64,000 bases of DNA. Origin: Circinella minor. Lineage: Eukaryota; Mucoromycota; Mucoromycetes; Mucorales; Lichtheimiaceae. Positions 35,407 to 47,755 of this stretch are shown in pieces (the first letter of the stretch is position 1; each line of letters begins with the position of its first letter). The stretch is from NCBI GenBank assembly GCA_016758965.1, contig JAEPRB010000067.1:1-64000 (forward strand), in the 5' to 3' direction. The notes under the pieces were generated by a model. The model did not search any database. It was not told where the DNA came from and worked only from the letters and a program-made list of their open reading frames with translations. Made by a program: the position numbers and the translations under genes.

Positions 35407-38400
35407 GAAAGAAAGAAAGAAAGGCAGGGAAGAAATTATATATGAAAAAAAAAAAAGAAAAAAGAGAAAGAAAAAGACAGAAAGTAAAATGAAAAAAAAA
35501 AAATTGTTATATTAAATGGTGTATAAAAAAGGATCAACCCGCGCCAAAAGGATGAAAAAAAAGATGGATGTGGGTCTCACAAAAAAGATATTTCAGGTTA
35601 TAAATAATTATCACCAGTACAACATTACTCCAACGAGACGTGGGTTAGCGGAATTGTCTCTTATCTTCCATGTGGATTTTCACTTTTAAGACTCATTCAC
35701 ACAATTTTTTTTTTTATTTCTTTTTACCCCACTCAATTCTTTTTAGATATGTTTGATCTGCAAGAAAATTGAGGGGAAAGAAGATTATTATATCAGATTC
35801 TTTGCTGACTTTATTTTTATAACTTATAATTTAAGTAAGCATATATTCTACTAATTGCACGATTAATTTTGAAAAGGTTAAAAAAAAAGAGGGCTGGGGG
35901 GGGAAGGGAAAGAAAGAAAGAAGAAGAAGAAACAATAAGTTTAATAAAGTTTAACTATTATAAAGTATGTCACACTAAACTATTTTTTTTTGTTGTTGTG
36001 TTTCCAGAGTTATTGTTTTCTTATTATTATTATTATCATGTTTTTCATCTATAGTTAAAAAAAAAAAAAAGATGAATGAAGAAAATCTTTTTGATATGAA
36101 ATCATAAATTCAATCTTATAGAAAATGATATATTTTTTCCTCATTAGTAAAATAGTATATTATAAGAAGAATTTTCTAAAAAAAAAGGTAGGACAAGCGT
36201 GAGAAAAAAGAAGAGATTTTCTTACTTGATTCATAATTATAAAAAGAATGGTGTACCTTGATATTAAACAAATCAGTTCTTATTAAGAAGGGTTTGTATA
36301 TCGATAATAATTTAACTTCTCCAAATAGAAATAAACAATGCTGCTGACATTTAATTTATTATGGTGGCCCTTGCTTGATTATTGTGCACAACATGTTAAC
36401 CCAGATGTATTTTTTTTTTTTATTAAACTTCCCTTTGAGATATATCATTTGGTTATAATAATAAAAAGCAAGTTACATTTAATAAAATAAAAGAACATGC
36501 TATTAATTGTAATTAATAATTTTAGTTTTTTGATATATAAACTTTCTTTTTTTTTTCAGTGTTTTTCCCAGAATCAGTAACCACGTCAAAAGGGGGACGG
36601 TTTTAAAGAACGATTTAATATCCAATGTGTCCTACCATCACTACCCCTTAAAAAAAAGTTAATACTGAAATATAAATATTCAGTATTAATCCTTTATATA
36701 TAACAGAAGATTTACGTACTTGAGCAAAGCATCATAAAAGAAAAGTATACAACATTTATAGAATTTACTATGTGTATTGTTTTATTTAATTTGTTTAGAG
36801 ATAATAAAACATATATTTGATCAAGGTACGTACGTAGAACATATTGGGTCGGCGGGTTACATTTTATATCTTCCCGGAAAATCCAGCTTGTTTTTTTTTT
36901 TTTTTTTTTTACTTAGTGTCAAATTAAAGTGAAATGTATTACCTACTAAATTTATTCCAAGAAAACCGACCTTCACTTTCTCTTTTTTATTTTATTTTAT
37001 CACAGCCAACTTGAGAGAGTAAAACTTTGAGTTAAAAAAAAATATTCAATAATTCTATATCATTCTCCCACAACTAATTTGATAGAGGAAAGTCAAAAAG
37101 CTGAACTAACAATTTTTATAAAAAAAAAAAAAGCCAAATCTATAATATGCTATAATGATGAAGAGGTATCACAAAGCTAATAATAATTATTATAGTATCC
37201 CGCTTGTTTTATTATACATTGGATCTTTATTACGTATTATTCATTAAGGGATGCTATAGGATGTGTAGATATATAATAAAAATTGTTTAGAACATAGAGT
37301 ACATAGGTGAATTTCTTTTTATTTTGAATTTACTAGTACGTCGAAGATACATTAAAATCTTGCTGTAAATAGTATCAAATCCTAACTTACTTTGTAAACT
37401 AAACTAAGATTTCTTACTAGTAATGAAATACAGAAACTTTCTTTTTTTTTAAAAAAAGTTTCATCTACGTATAAATATTATAAAAAAGAATATTTTTTTT
37501 TGATAAGATAAAAGCTTTACGTAATATGAATAATAAGGCTTAAATATTCAAATAATTATATATAAAAATAGCATGTCAAACAGTTTGATTAATATGATGA
37601 CTCAAGAGAATTATATATACACATTTCTTTCTTCTTCTTCTTCTGTCAATTAACACACATACACACATACAAAACAATGACCAGAGTAGTCAAGACAGTC
37701 TTATTAATATCATGAACTTATATAACACGAATTCATAAGATGATCCAACATTGTGATTATCAACAGCTTATAAATATTATTACCAATCTATCAAAATTAA
37801 TTTATAAGTTGGAACTAACAAGTGCTTGTTGCACTAATATGCTGATGACAATGTTAAGAAATTTTGAGAAATCAATTGATTTTTTCCCTCTTGACTTGAC
37901 GTCAGATTAATCTTATTAAAAAGCCAAGTATTATTTTTTATGGCTATTCAACAAAAGATGTGGATTAATATTTATAAAGAAAATTCATGTCATTTAAATA
38001 ATATCTAATACCAAATAATCGATAACAAGAACAAGAATAACAAATTCTTAAATTAATACGTATATGATAATTAAAAAGGCATTTTTACCATTACGTAGAA
38101 ATCATTTTGATTACTTTATTACTTTCAATTCACCGGCCTAGGTTTGGTCAATTATATTTCGGTAGATGCTATATATTGTTATTTTTTTTTCTTTTCTGTA
38201 AATGATACGTAAAAAGATGGTGCGTATTTTTAAAAGCTTTTTTTGTATTAAAAGTGTACCCAGCTAGTGAGCAAATAGAAAAATGGTACATTAACCCTCT
38301 ACAAATTTATTTCATGCTCTCATATATTCTGTAACGCTACTTGTTTACTTTTTTTTTTATTTCTAGAGATTTTTGTAGCATTGTAATAAGATTATTCTAA

Positions 38401-39776
38401 AATATGTACAAAGTTGTGATAAAGTTGATTGGTATCAAAAAAAATTAGCCATTTAACGTACACATGTGACAAGAATCTACAGTACTTTCGGTTGATGTAT
38501 GACAGTAAAATCTATTCAATTTTTTTTTTTTTTTGGGTGTGTAATGGATGGAATACACTGTAATAACAAGTCATTCGAAAACAAAATATCTGTTTTATCG
38601 TTTATAATAATAGTGATAAAAAAAAACATATATTTTAGAAATGTTAATTCAGTAGATATATTATTTGATATGCTGTAAAAGACCCAATGGCAAGAATACA
38701 TAAAAAATATAATGTGGAACACAACAAAGTGAAATCATACTAGTGACTATTGTCTCGTTGGCCTTCATGTCCACTAGAATGATCCCGATTATCAAACTAT
38801 TTAAAAATAATAATATTAAAAATACGTATGTAATCATTGATTAATATAAAAAGTCATAGAATATAATACAAATGTTATACGTATTTAATAATTTCCCATA
38901 AGGTATGTTGACGTTTGGTGTAAACTTATTCATAGCTGTGAATTCGAATAAGTTTCACTTGTTTTTTTTATAAGTCATTTTTTTTTATCAACGTCAAATT
39001 AATATCTCATGGCATTAACTGTTTCTACTCGTTCGACATTAACTTTCTTTTTTTACAATAGATATCGTCTCTGAGGTGTCCAAAAACTTCGATAGTATTT
39101 ATATGATATATGTACATGAAACAGTAAAAATATAGCATAAAACGCACAGTTTATAAGTAACTTTTTGGAAAAATGTATTCATTAATGATAAATTGATATT
39201 AATTAACCAAGTATTTGATTTTGAAGCATAATAAATAACATTGATTAAATTACCATGAGAAATTTTTGGCACATTTGGGCACATCACGAATTTCCAAATA
39301 AAGGTTTGTTTTTTTTTGGCAGCTTTGGCACCCGAAAAAGGGGCCTTAGGAACAGCAGAAATCGACCGAAATGCCCCGAAATGACAAAATATCTCAATTT
39401 CTTTGCGCTGCGTGAAAGGGTGTGGTACTGTCTTTTAATAATAATAAAAAGTGTATTCAGATTGTTTTTTTTTTACGCATCAAGGTATTTTTTATATTCT
39501 CCCCCCTGCTCCCCACCTCCAATGACCATTTCAAAATAAAATAAAAAGTTCCTTCACTCAAGAAAAAAAATAATAATCGTAGAACATTAAAGTTTTATTA
39601 TAACTGGAAAAAAAAAAAAAAGCTTATCCTTTTGAAAAAGGACCAAAAACCGAAACGTTCGTCAATGTCTTTATTGTAAGAATCTTTTATTGGCAATGGA
39701 GAATGAAGCTAATTTAGTTTCAGCATGTACATTCACAATTTCAGATAAAATAACAGTTTTTACCTCTTCCATCTAG
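35356..39776. other. Long gene-poor spacer before the second accessory island
   Basis: About 4.4 kb, very AT-rich, with poly-A/T runs and AT repeats. The left part should contain the promoter of the membrane protein. No protein-coding exon or RNA gene could be supported; 39250-39400 is more balanced in composition but shows no recognisable product. Confidence 0.45.
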
Positions 39777-42329
39777 CTACTATTTTGACAATGGCGACGA
39801 TTTGGGTGGAGATCAAGATACGTATGAAGAAGTATCCTCCATTCACAACCCAACTGTTGGTAGATCTTCTCGTGTAGTAGACCTGTCTACTCCAACAGAG
39901 AACGAAAGCAATGGTTGGCTAAAGCTTTTTCCTGAACTTTGGAAAGCATACTTGCGTGGCGTTGGTCTTTATCAAATTGATAACACCAAAGTGGAGCTTG
40001 TTGGATCACGACAATGTGGATGTGACACTATGAAGATTAGTACAGTTACTTGCGTGTTTAAATGTGGTTAGTAAAGATGATAATGCACTTTTAAATTCAA
40101 AGTACTCGTTACTAAAACCATAGAAAAGATATCAAGCGAAACATTCGTGTTTCTTCATGTGATAAGTGTCCTGAATTTTCAGTCCCACTTGCACTTATGG
40201 AGGTACACATGTTTCCTTCATCAGCAGTCAAACCAGAAGTAGCAATCCGCATCGATGTTATGGATACACACCTTCGCCAACAGTTCATCCAACGTCAGTC
40301 TATTACTAGCATAGTGAAACTCGTGGAGAATGAATTCCCTCGCACGGTAATATTTTAATGGTTTTGAGAAAAAAAAAAGTGGCAAGGAAGCATTCTAAAT
40401 AATAAATGTCTATTTCAATATAGGTTCCAAATTCATTCAAAAAATTTTTAACCAAAGTTCTCTCATATACGCAAAATTAAAGATGGTGATTGATCATCAC
40501 TTAGAAAATGCCTATAATCTTATTCAAGGCGATATATATCCTGCGTGCATGTATCAGGTAATTGTCAATCTTTCCAAGTATATACATTCTGATCTCTTTT
40601 CTAATGTTTTTCCATAGCCAACATCTCCACTCCAGTTCGCTTTGGATGGTAATTTTTCTCTGCGCAGGTTGGCAAATGTACCTGATGATTCTTATAACTC
40701 TATTTTGAGTCATAATTATCACAGTACAAATAGCTACTGGGTTGCTGAGGAATTTCCAATCCAGCCAGTACGAAGAAAAACCAATACGGTATGTTTTTAA
40801 CAAGCTATGGATTATATTATCACTTACTTGTATACTAATAAAAAGCTTTATTTCGAACTTAATTGATGTTGAAAAAAGAAGACTCAAGACCATCCATCGT
40901 GCTCATTGTTTAGAGCTTTGAGTGGAACGAAGAAAGGAAACGCAAGAGGACTTGATGAAATTGGTGTATTTGGATCCACGTGTGCTAGACATGGCTTTCC
41001 AACATTTTTCATGAGCATGCGTGGTGGAGAATCGTAAGTCTATAAAAACTGCGATATATCTCTTATCACTATACTAAAATTGACTTTTTTTTAAAGATAT
41101 CTCTATCCAATGAGCATCATAAACCAAATCATCAAAAGATGTGGCACGAACATTGCTATTTTTTATGATCGTCTGTTGGGCGCAACTGATAAGGATGTTT
41201 CAGATGCATATAAGAGAGTGAAAGAGAATCCTCTTTTGTGGAAAAAGCTTAACGAAAGAGTTGATATAATCAAAAACTCGAAAGCGCCGTTGGATACAGT
41301 GAAGAGGAAGGAAGGTGCAAAAAAAATGGAGGAAAGATCTCTTTTCCCGGGTTAGAATGATGGCTAGGTTGTTTGAGTATGATATCTCTGTATTAATATC
41401 TCCTCAACGCCAAGAAGACTTTTATATGGATATTGGTATGACGACATCTGGTAAGCTGTTTGATGTGTGCGTTTGAATGTTTCGTGTCGACTGAAGTCAA
41501 GTCTTGTTCAGATAAGCTATCTTGTTTATACATTCGTTCGATCCAATCTGACAATTACTGTTCTTAATTATATAGACGTTCCCAGATTTGAAAGATGTGC
41601 CATTGGCTATCCCTGTTTTTCATGCATATAGCCATGGACCTTCTTGTCAAATCGACTATCATCCACGATTGCTGCCCTTTGGTTTGACGGATGCTGAATG
41701 GGCTTGAAAGGATTTGGGCGTATATTGGAACGTTCAGTACACAAACAAAGTACTCAGGGCCTAACAAGCGCAAGCTCACGTTGAGTTGTACCCTTGACAC
41801 ATTTAAAAAAGAAAAAATAAAAAAATATAGCTAAAATTATAAATAGTATATAAAGTTCGGTTTATCTTAAGTCTTTTATTCGTTTTATGAACATTATGAG
41901 CTTATATTTTAAATCTAAGAAAAATATTAAAAGCAAAACACGCTTGTGCGATTATCGTAGTACAACAACAAGAGCGTAATGCTCTTTTGCACTATGTTAT
42001 GAATACCTTAAAAGAGCTTTGGGAAAGATTTTAAAAAATCCAAACAAGCGCCTTTAACACCTCAAAGCGGCACCGACGATGAGGCGAAAGGACGGCTAAG
42101 AAATGCTGTAGCGAAATACGATTGGATTCTGAAAATTCTACGAGTTCAAGGAATAGGTAAGAGCACAGACATATATCAGCCGAAAGTGCGTATATAGTAT
42201 AACACTAGTTTTTATTTTATTTAAGGCCATAGGCGTGCAGAATTATATGCAAGGCAAGCAAGAAAGGCCTGCGAAAAAGTAGAAAAGGCATTACAATCAT
42301 ATATTACTGCTAAAGATATATTTCAATAA
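39777..42329 (+). pseudogene. Decayed KDZ (Kyakuja/Dileera/Zisupton) transposase gene
   Basis: Plus-strand exons behind AG acceptors encode KDZ landmarks in order: a CxC-like N-terminal part (ELWKAYLRGVGLYQ ... SRQCGC, then PLALMEVHMFPSS), FALDGNFSLRRL with VPDDSYNS, HPSCSLFRALSG, DEIGVFGSTCARHGFPTFF, GGES/RYLYPMSIINQI, and HAYSHGPSCQIDYHPR followed by GLTDAEW. The tail RLRNAVAKYDWILKILRVQG / HRRAELYARQ is likely the C-terminus. Breaks: a frame change at the A-run near 41320 separates APLDTVKRK from FSRVRMMARLFEYDI; a TGA follows GLTDAEWA at about 41706; another frame change lies near 42030; and the exon join near 40350-40425 is out of phase. It is non-functional and sits next to the truncated copy of the duplicated gene. 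Confidence 0.8.
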
Positions 42330-42763
42330 CTATCATATTAAAACTCTTTAATTTTTTTTTATACAAAACAAGAAATGGATTAAATACATTTAAAGATTAG
42401 TTTCAAGATAAAAATAATCTACAAAATGAAAACTTCTATCGGACAAATCCTTCAGACTTTAACAGAAATTCAAACACTTGTTCAATGACACAGCTACAAT
42501 GAGAACTACGTATCTCTTTTTTTAAAAAAAATATTTCGTTAATTTCAACTCTTATTGATTTGAAAAACCACGACAGGAAATATTAGTTGGCAACAATAAT
42601 TACAATGACTTTTAATTTTTTTTATTTATTCTATGAGTTATGGGATTTGGTTAAATAAAATGGGATGAATATCAAAAGTTGGGTAACTTGAGATTAGTCA
42701 TATAACTAATAATCTGATCTTGTTTATGATCCTCTCTTTATATGCGATGCTTACTCAGATTCT
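42330..42763. other. Spacer between the KDZ relic and the segmental duplication
   Basis: AT-rich, no gene seen. The breakpoint of the duplication lies at its right edge, within a region weakly similar to the other copy. Confidence 0.4.
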
Positions 42764-44710
42764 TTTCCACCTGATACAAGATCAAATGTTTTCTTTCTTT
42801 CGATCCAATAGTTTCCCCATTTGCGCTAGGTATTTATGTATTTATCCATATCTTAGATCAGATCCTCAAATAGGTCAACTGTTTTATAATATTAATTATA
42901 TATTAATATACATTAGCCTTCTGTTGTGATCAACTGATCATTTGGAAAGTAATTTATAAGGATGGGTGTGAGAGAACCTTTGACAAACGTGTCTTCATCG
43001 ATTTTTTGATGGATCATATACATCGGAATACGATTTAAACGTTCAAGCATGTGGAGCGGGGCCTTGTAATTTTACAGCCCACTTTTACAGTGAACTGGTG
43101 CAGCCGTGGTTGTAACTTAGGCTTTAAAATTAGAACCACAGTTTTTTTAACACCACCGCTGCGCTTGCTCTAAATAGATAAATAAATAGACATATAATTA
43201 TTAGTCTCTGTAGCGTAATATAGGTATCTAGTATCATCCATGTTTAAACCTACATGTCACGTAAGACGTCCTGATAAAATGTAGCTCCTTCCGAATCATC
43301 TTCTATTGCCCGTTTTCTGATCAATGACTTTGCTTCACCCATATTTCTTCTTGCGGCCTAAATATAGTAACAAGTATAAATATATACATCCGCTTTGATA
43401 AATCTAAATTATTTTACTTACCTGACTAATCTTCATCATTCTTAAAAACTTATTTATCATCAATATCTTCTATACGACGTTCAGTTTTGACACTTTTAAT
43501 CATAGCATCCCAGACAGATGAATCCATTTTATTTCCGATGGATGATGATGGTGTAATGTAACAAATAAAATTAAGCGCCCTAAACACAATTACATCACAT
43601 TAGCAGGGGTCTTTTAATAGTCAATTATGTATATGTTGAATTAACACACACGCACACATACTTACAATCTATCAACTATTGATAAAAATTTGAACCTCTT
43701 TGTCTCTTTCACGACATTCAACCGATACTTTAAGAATTTATCTACTAAATTCATATTCGAACGGATCCACTATTTTATGAAGATAAATCAGCACAAAATA
43801 AATCTTATTGTTTTTTTTTTGAGAGAGAGAGGATGGAAGTATACCAACCTTTTTACAATTAGATGGGCGATCCTATTGTTCTAAACCACCACCGACCCAA
43901 GTAATCATATGCAACTTTTCGTTTTTGATGAATTTTTGAAGTGTCTGTTGAACATCCACTTTGGGGTGTCGGCGTCGAAAGAGGAATCATTGGTTTCGCT
44001 GTTCGGAATCTAAGATAATAATAAAACAAGAAGTTAATAATAGGTAATAAAAATAAATATGAGAAGATCACATCTTTACCTACCAGAACAGCGTCTTTTT
44101 CCTCTTCAAGTTTGAGAAAATTAAACATTAGTTTCTAACTTTCCAAACAAATATTCATTATTCATTTAAGTAAAGACATTTTCTAACCAGTAGAATTAGA
44201 AACTTCGTCTTCGCCTTGTAGATATGCAAGAGGCGATTCCTCCCGAACGTTTGAGGACTAAAAAAATGTAGGCTGGTTTAGTAAAATAAAAACATTTATA
44301 ATTTTGAAAAACAATAATGAAATGTTACATACTGAAGCAGTTGCTTCGCCACAGAAATCATAAAATTTTCTTTTGCCTTTCGAAATGGCAACTTTTTTAT
44401 TCATTTCAACCCAATATGACATTAATTCAATATTTTTTAAAATCTAGACATATAAAAGAATGTAAGAACTTATTTTCTTTTACGTTTTTGTTTTTTAATT
44501 TAGGAAACTTACAAGAAACTCATTATTAACTTGTTTTAAAGCCCAAGATTGTGCTGCGCTTCTCTTCCAACGTGAAGCAGCCGTAACGGCTTTCTTGAAT
44601 TCTTTTTCTGCTGCTTCTTGGTCTGTTAATTTCGATGCTCGGAAGCAGTTAACAATATTAAAAAAAGAACCTGCATTATTTTGAATGTAGGAAGTAAATG
44701 TGAACGTCAT
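42764..44710 (-). pseudogene. Truncated copy of the duplicated D...ExK gene (copy 1)
   Basis: Equivalent exon by exon to the gene at 49186-51801, with start codon at 44710 matching 51801. Exons 1-3 are almost identical in both copies. Copy 1 ends where the other copy enters its nuclease-like segment, so it lacks the D...ExK core and the C-terminus. It carries an extra C in GACCCAAG near 43897 (GACCAAG in copy 2), which shifts the frame at RKRKVAYDYL, and a MITE at 43047-43170. Upstream exon 4 is also rearranged. It cannot encode the full protein. Confidence 0.8.
43047..43170 (-). mobile_element. MITE, PIF/Harbinger-like, family member B
   Basis: A 124-bp insertion present in copy 1 and absent at the matching site of copy 2 (around 50230). 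Ends are GCATGTGGAGCGGGG on the left and, inwards from the right, GAGCAAGCGCAGCGGTGG. It aligns with the reverse complement of the element at 11526-11739, including TTTTACAG..GAACTGGTGCAGC and GTGGTTGTAACT. A TAA follows the right end; the left flank is CAA, so the target-site duplication is not clean. Confidence 0.75.
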
Positions 44711-45556
44711 GGTGATAGAAATTAAAAGTGATTGATAAAAATAAAAAGTGTAAAAAGTGAAAGAAGTGAGGCGATGGTCGTTCTCACTTGCGCTGCGCAT
44801 TAACTTGTTTTATTTTTCAGATCCCGACCCAATTAGCAGCAACAATTTCTCTTCTACTAGTCATTATCGATATGCTGTTTCTTTCAATTCCCCTTCTTCC
44901 TCAAAAGTTGCGTTCTTGTACCGATGATGTTATATCCTTTGTCAATTCGACAACTGAAATCCAACACCTATTTTAACATTATACAATAATATGATATCAT
45001 ATCCAACAGTAAACTCAACGTTTATAAAATCAAAGTTGTATCATTATCAAAGACCGCTCTCACAAGTTAGCCGATGACCATCAACATTATAACCATTTGT
45101 GAACGGTTACACGGCTCATTCTATTTGTTACCTGAATGTCCACTTCTCACTCAATCAACTTGACCAGTTGCTTTGTGGTGATTTTATGAACAATGAAACC
45201 TACGTATCCATCCAAGAGGGAACATCATGATTGTTAATTCTCTTTGCTAAGCAGACTGTGATCCATTCTCACCGTTATTCTTCACAAAACCGTTCATCGC
45301 TTTTCATATCAAGCGACTTCCCTGCAAATATTTATTAACTGGAAGGCAATACCATCGTCGTCACAATCATCAAATACAAGTGGATCATTAGAGAGTGTCC
45401 ACTTTTAAAATTCATTAACTAGATAAACCATAAGAATCTTCACAACAAGAAAAAAAAACATAATGATTTTTTTAATGCTTTATGTACATACTTCTGCATC
45501 ACAGTGCTCTGAACAAGAATGCACTATTTCATTTGAGATAACACAACAATCAATTA

Positions 45557-46175
45557 AATTAACTTTATTTTTTCTACTATTAAAAATACAATAACCCTTC
45601 AAATTAGGAATTACCAATTAGGAAATTAATTTTTTTGACTTTGATTTTTTTTCCATCCAGCGCACGGTCATTGCATTTTACGATTATAGTTACAATCGCT
45701 TCATCCTTCAAAAGCAGTTTCATATCAAATACATTCTTTTTTTCATTTTCAGTTTGACATTGATTAGTAGTATAAACACGTAATCATCATTACAAATGCT
45801 GTTATATTTTTGTAGATGTATACATTAGAAATGCTTCACCATAATAAGAGGTCAATTAATCTTAATTAATTGGTCTCTTTGAACATTTATCTATTATATA
45901 AAAGAATAGTATACGTATTAACAATATTGCTGGTCATTTCATACTTACTTGGCTTTATCTTTGATCAAATTTCTTGTAGCCACTTTTGTTCGAGTTATAA
46001 AAATAGATAAGCAGAGCTCAAATACTTCGACACAAAAATAGCAAGGTAAAACTAGTAACGCAAAATCACCTGAGCAATTTTTGTTCCCCAGGCAACGTGA
46101 AATTTTCCATGAGTAACGCAAGCAAATTCTGTTTAAACGTTAAAAACCAGTATATGTATAAGAAAATAACGTTCA
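45557..46175. other. Unassigned AT-rich DNA between duplication and repeat
   Basis: Unique AT-rich sequence after the duplication breakpoint. No coding exon, RNA gene or element end recognised. Confidence 0.4.
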
Positions 46176-46271
46176 GGAATTACTACGGATACCCCATGTT
46201 TTGGCATTATACGGCACATCCCACAAATAAAAACATATAGGCTGCGGTAATATCTTTATCAATACCAATAG
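46176..46271 (-). repeat. Copy 2 of the diverged coding-like repeat at 12-124
   Basis: Reverse complement aligns with 12-124, sharing CTATTGGTRTTGA, TTTATTTGTGGG and TGGGGTRTCCGTAG. The peptide WGIRSNS is preserved in one frame. Family unknown. Confidence 0.45.
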
Positions 46272-46689
46272 TACTTATTTAACAGCTCATATATAATATT
46301 AGAAGTAAATGATTTTTGTTTGCCATTTCTTCATATGGACTACAGCTTTCGCCTGTCTGAATGACTATATAGTAAGAAAACATAAAAATTTTTAACTGTT
46401 ATGCCTAGAAAAATTACCTGCTAATAACAGGTTCATAGACATTTTCAAGATATATGATTATAATAACTGTATATGTGATATATAAATGACAGTATACGAC
46501 GTATTTATAGTAGATTGTTGCTTGCCTTATAAAGATTATAAAAGCGGAGTGTTGGTCAAAACAAAAAACCCCCACTTTCAACTGCGCTTTCACGGATTAA
46601 AAAAATTGTCACTTCTATCAATCAACTTCACTTTGTTTGCGTCATTAGTGTGGCCAGAAACTATCATTCCTCGTCTGTTTATCTTTCTT
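46272..46689. other. Leader region of the 354-bp tandem array
   Basis: Contains a TATAAAAG word at 46537-46544 and a short open frame from the ATG at 46486 that runs into the first GTAAGT of the array. I cannot name a product. The arrangement (TATA word, open frame, donor) could mean a transcription unit, but nothing else supports it. Confidence 0.3.
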
Positions 46690-47755
46690 GGTCTGATTCG
46701 GTAAGTTTATTGTTGTTTGTAATTCATAATGGGTATAGCAACTGATTGACTTTTTAAATTTTACAGTAGCGTGTGGTGCATATCAGCAACGGCTTGACAC
46801 AAGATGCAAGATAGCAACTGTTTCGATCGCAGCCGCGATTGGTGTTTGGCTTTTTTTTCTTTCTCTTTGTGAAAAAGATGGCTGAACAAAGAAGAGGATT
46901 TCATCGACTTCCTGGATATTAGGGTGATTCCTAATTAACCAACTCTTCTTTGCAGTGCAGTTGAAGGGGATGGGTGAGTTTAATTGCTTGCTATTCTGGG
47001 CCTTTCTGCGCTAGTTGCATCGTTGTGTCTGTTTATCCGTCTTGGTCTGATTCGGTAAGTTTATTGTTGTTCGTAATTCATAATGGGTATAGTAACTGAT
47101 TGACTTTTTAAATTTTACAGTAGCGTGTGGTGCATATCAGCAACGGCTTGACACAAGATGCAAGATAGCAACTGTTTCGATCGCAGCCGCGATTGGTGTT
47201 TGGCTTTTTTTCTTTCTCTTTGTGAAAAAGATGACTGAACAAAGAAGAGGATTTCATCGACTTCCTGGATATTAGGGTGATTCCTAATTAACCAACTCTT
47301 CTTTGCAGTGCAGTTGAAGGGGATGGGTGAGTTTAATTGCTTGCTATTCTGGGCCTTTCTGCGCTAGTTGCATCGTTGTGTCTGTTTATCCGTCTTGGTC
47401 TGATTCGGTAAGTTTATTGTTGTTCGTAATTCATAATGGGTATAGTAACTGATTGACTTTTTAAATTTTACAGTAGCGTGTGGTGCATATCAGCAACGGC
47501 TTGACACAAGATGCAAGATAGCAACTGTTTCGATCGCAGCCGCGATTGGTGTTTGGCTTTTTTTCTTTCTCTTTGTGAAAAAGATGGCTGAACAAAGAAG
47601 AGGATTTCATCGACTTCCTGGATATTAGGGTGATTCCTAATTAACCAACTCTTCTTTGCAGTGCAGTTGAAGGGGATGGGTGAGTTTAATTGCTTGCTAT
47701 TCTGGGCCTTTCTGCGCTAGTTGCATCGCTGTGTTTGTTTATCTGTCCTGGACCT
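46690..47755. repeat. Tandem array, three copies of a 353-354 bp unit with splice-like motifs
   Basis: Unit starts (GGTCTGATTCGGTAAGTTTA) are at 46690, 47044 and 47397. The copies differ at only a handful of positions. Each unit contains a donor-like GTAAGT, then TAACTGATTGAC and TTTTACAG about 75 bp on (a complete intron-like segment), a GC-richer block with CGATCGCAGCCGCGATTGG, a short frame ATGRCTGAACAAAGAAGAGG..TAG encoding 14 residues (AEQRRGFHRLPGY after Met), then CTTTGCAG and GGGTGAGT. The last unit decays after GCATCGCTGTG. No known family recognised. Confidence 0.85.

Larger units (their letters stand above)
42764..45556. repeat. Segmental duplication, proximal copy
   Basis: Matches about 49960-52666 in the same orientation at an offset of about 7.1 kb. 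It covers the truncated gene and about 850 bp of its 5' flank. Similarity is very high from about 44140 to 45000 (the first three exons, introns and upstream DNA) and clearly lower, with many substitutions, from 42764 to about 44130. Confidence 0.85.

Noticed and set aside
44317..44529. 70-codon plus-strand frame identical to 51408-51620
   Set aside because: The identity comes from the segmental duplication; it runs antisense to exons 1-2 of the duplicated gene and across an intron.
46486..46704. 72-codon frame leading into the 354-bp array
   Set aside because: No recognisable sequence features; kept only as part of the leader region, not called as a gene.
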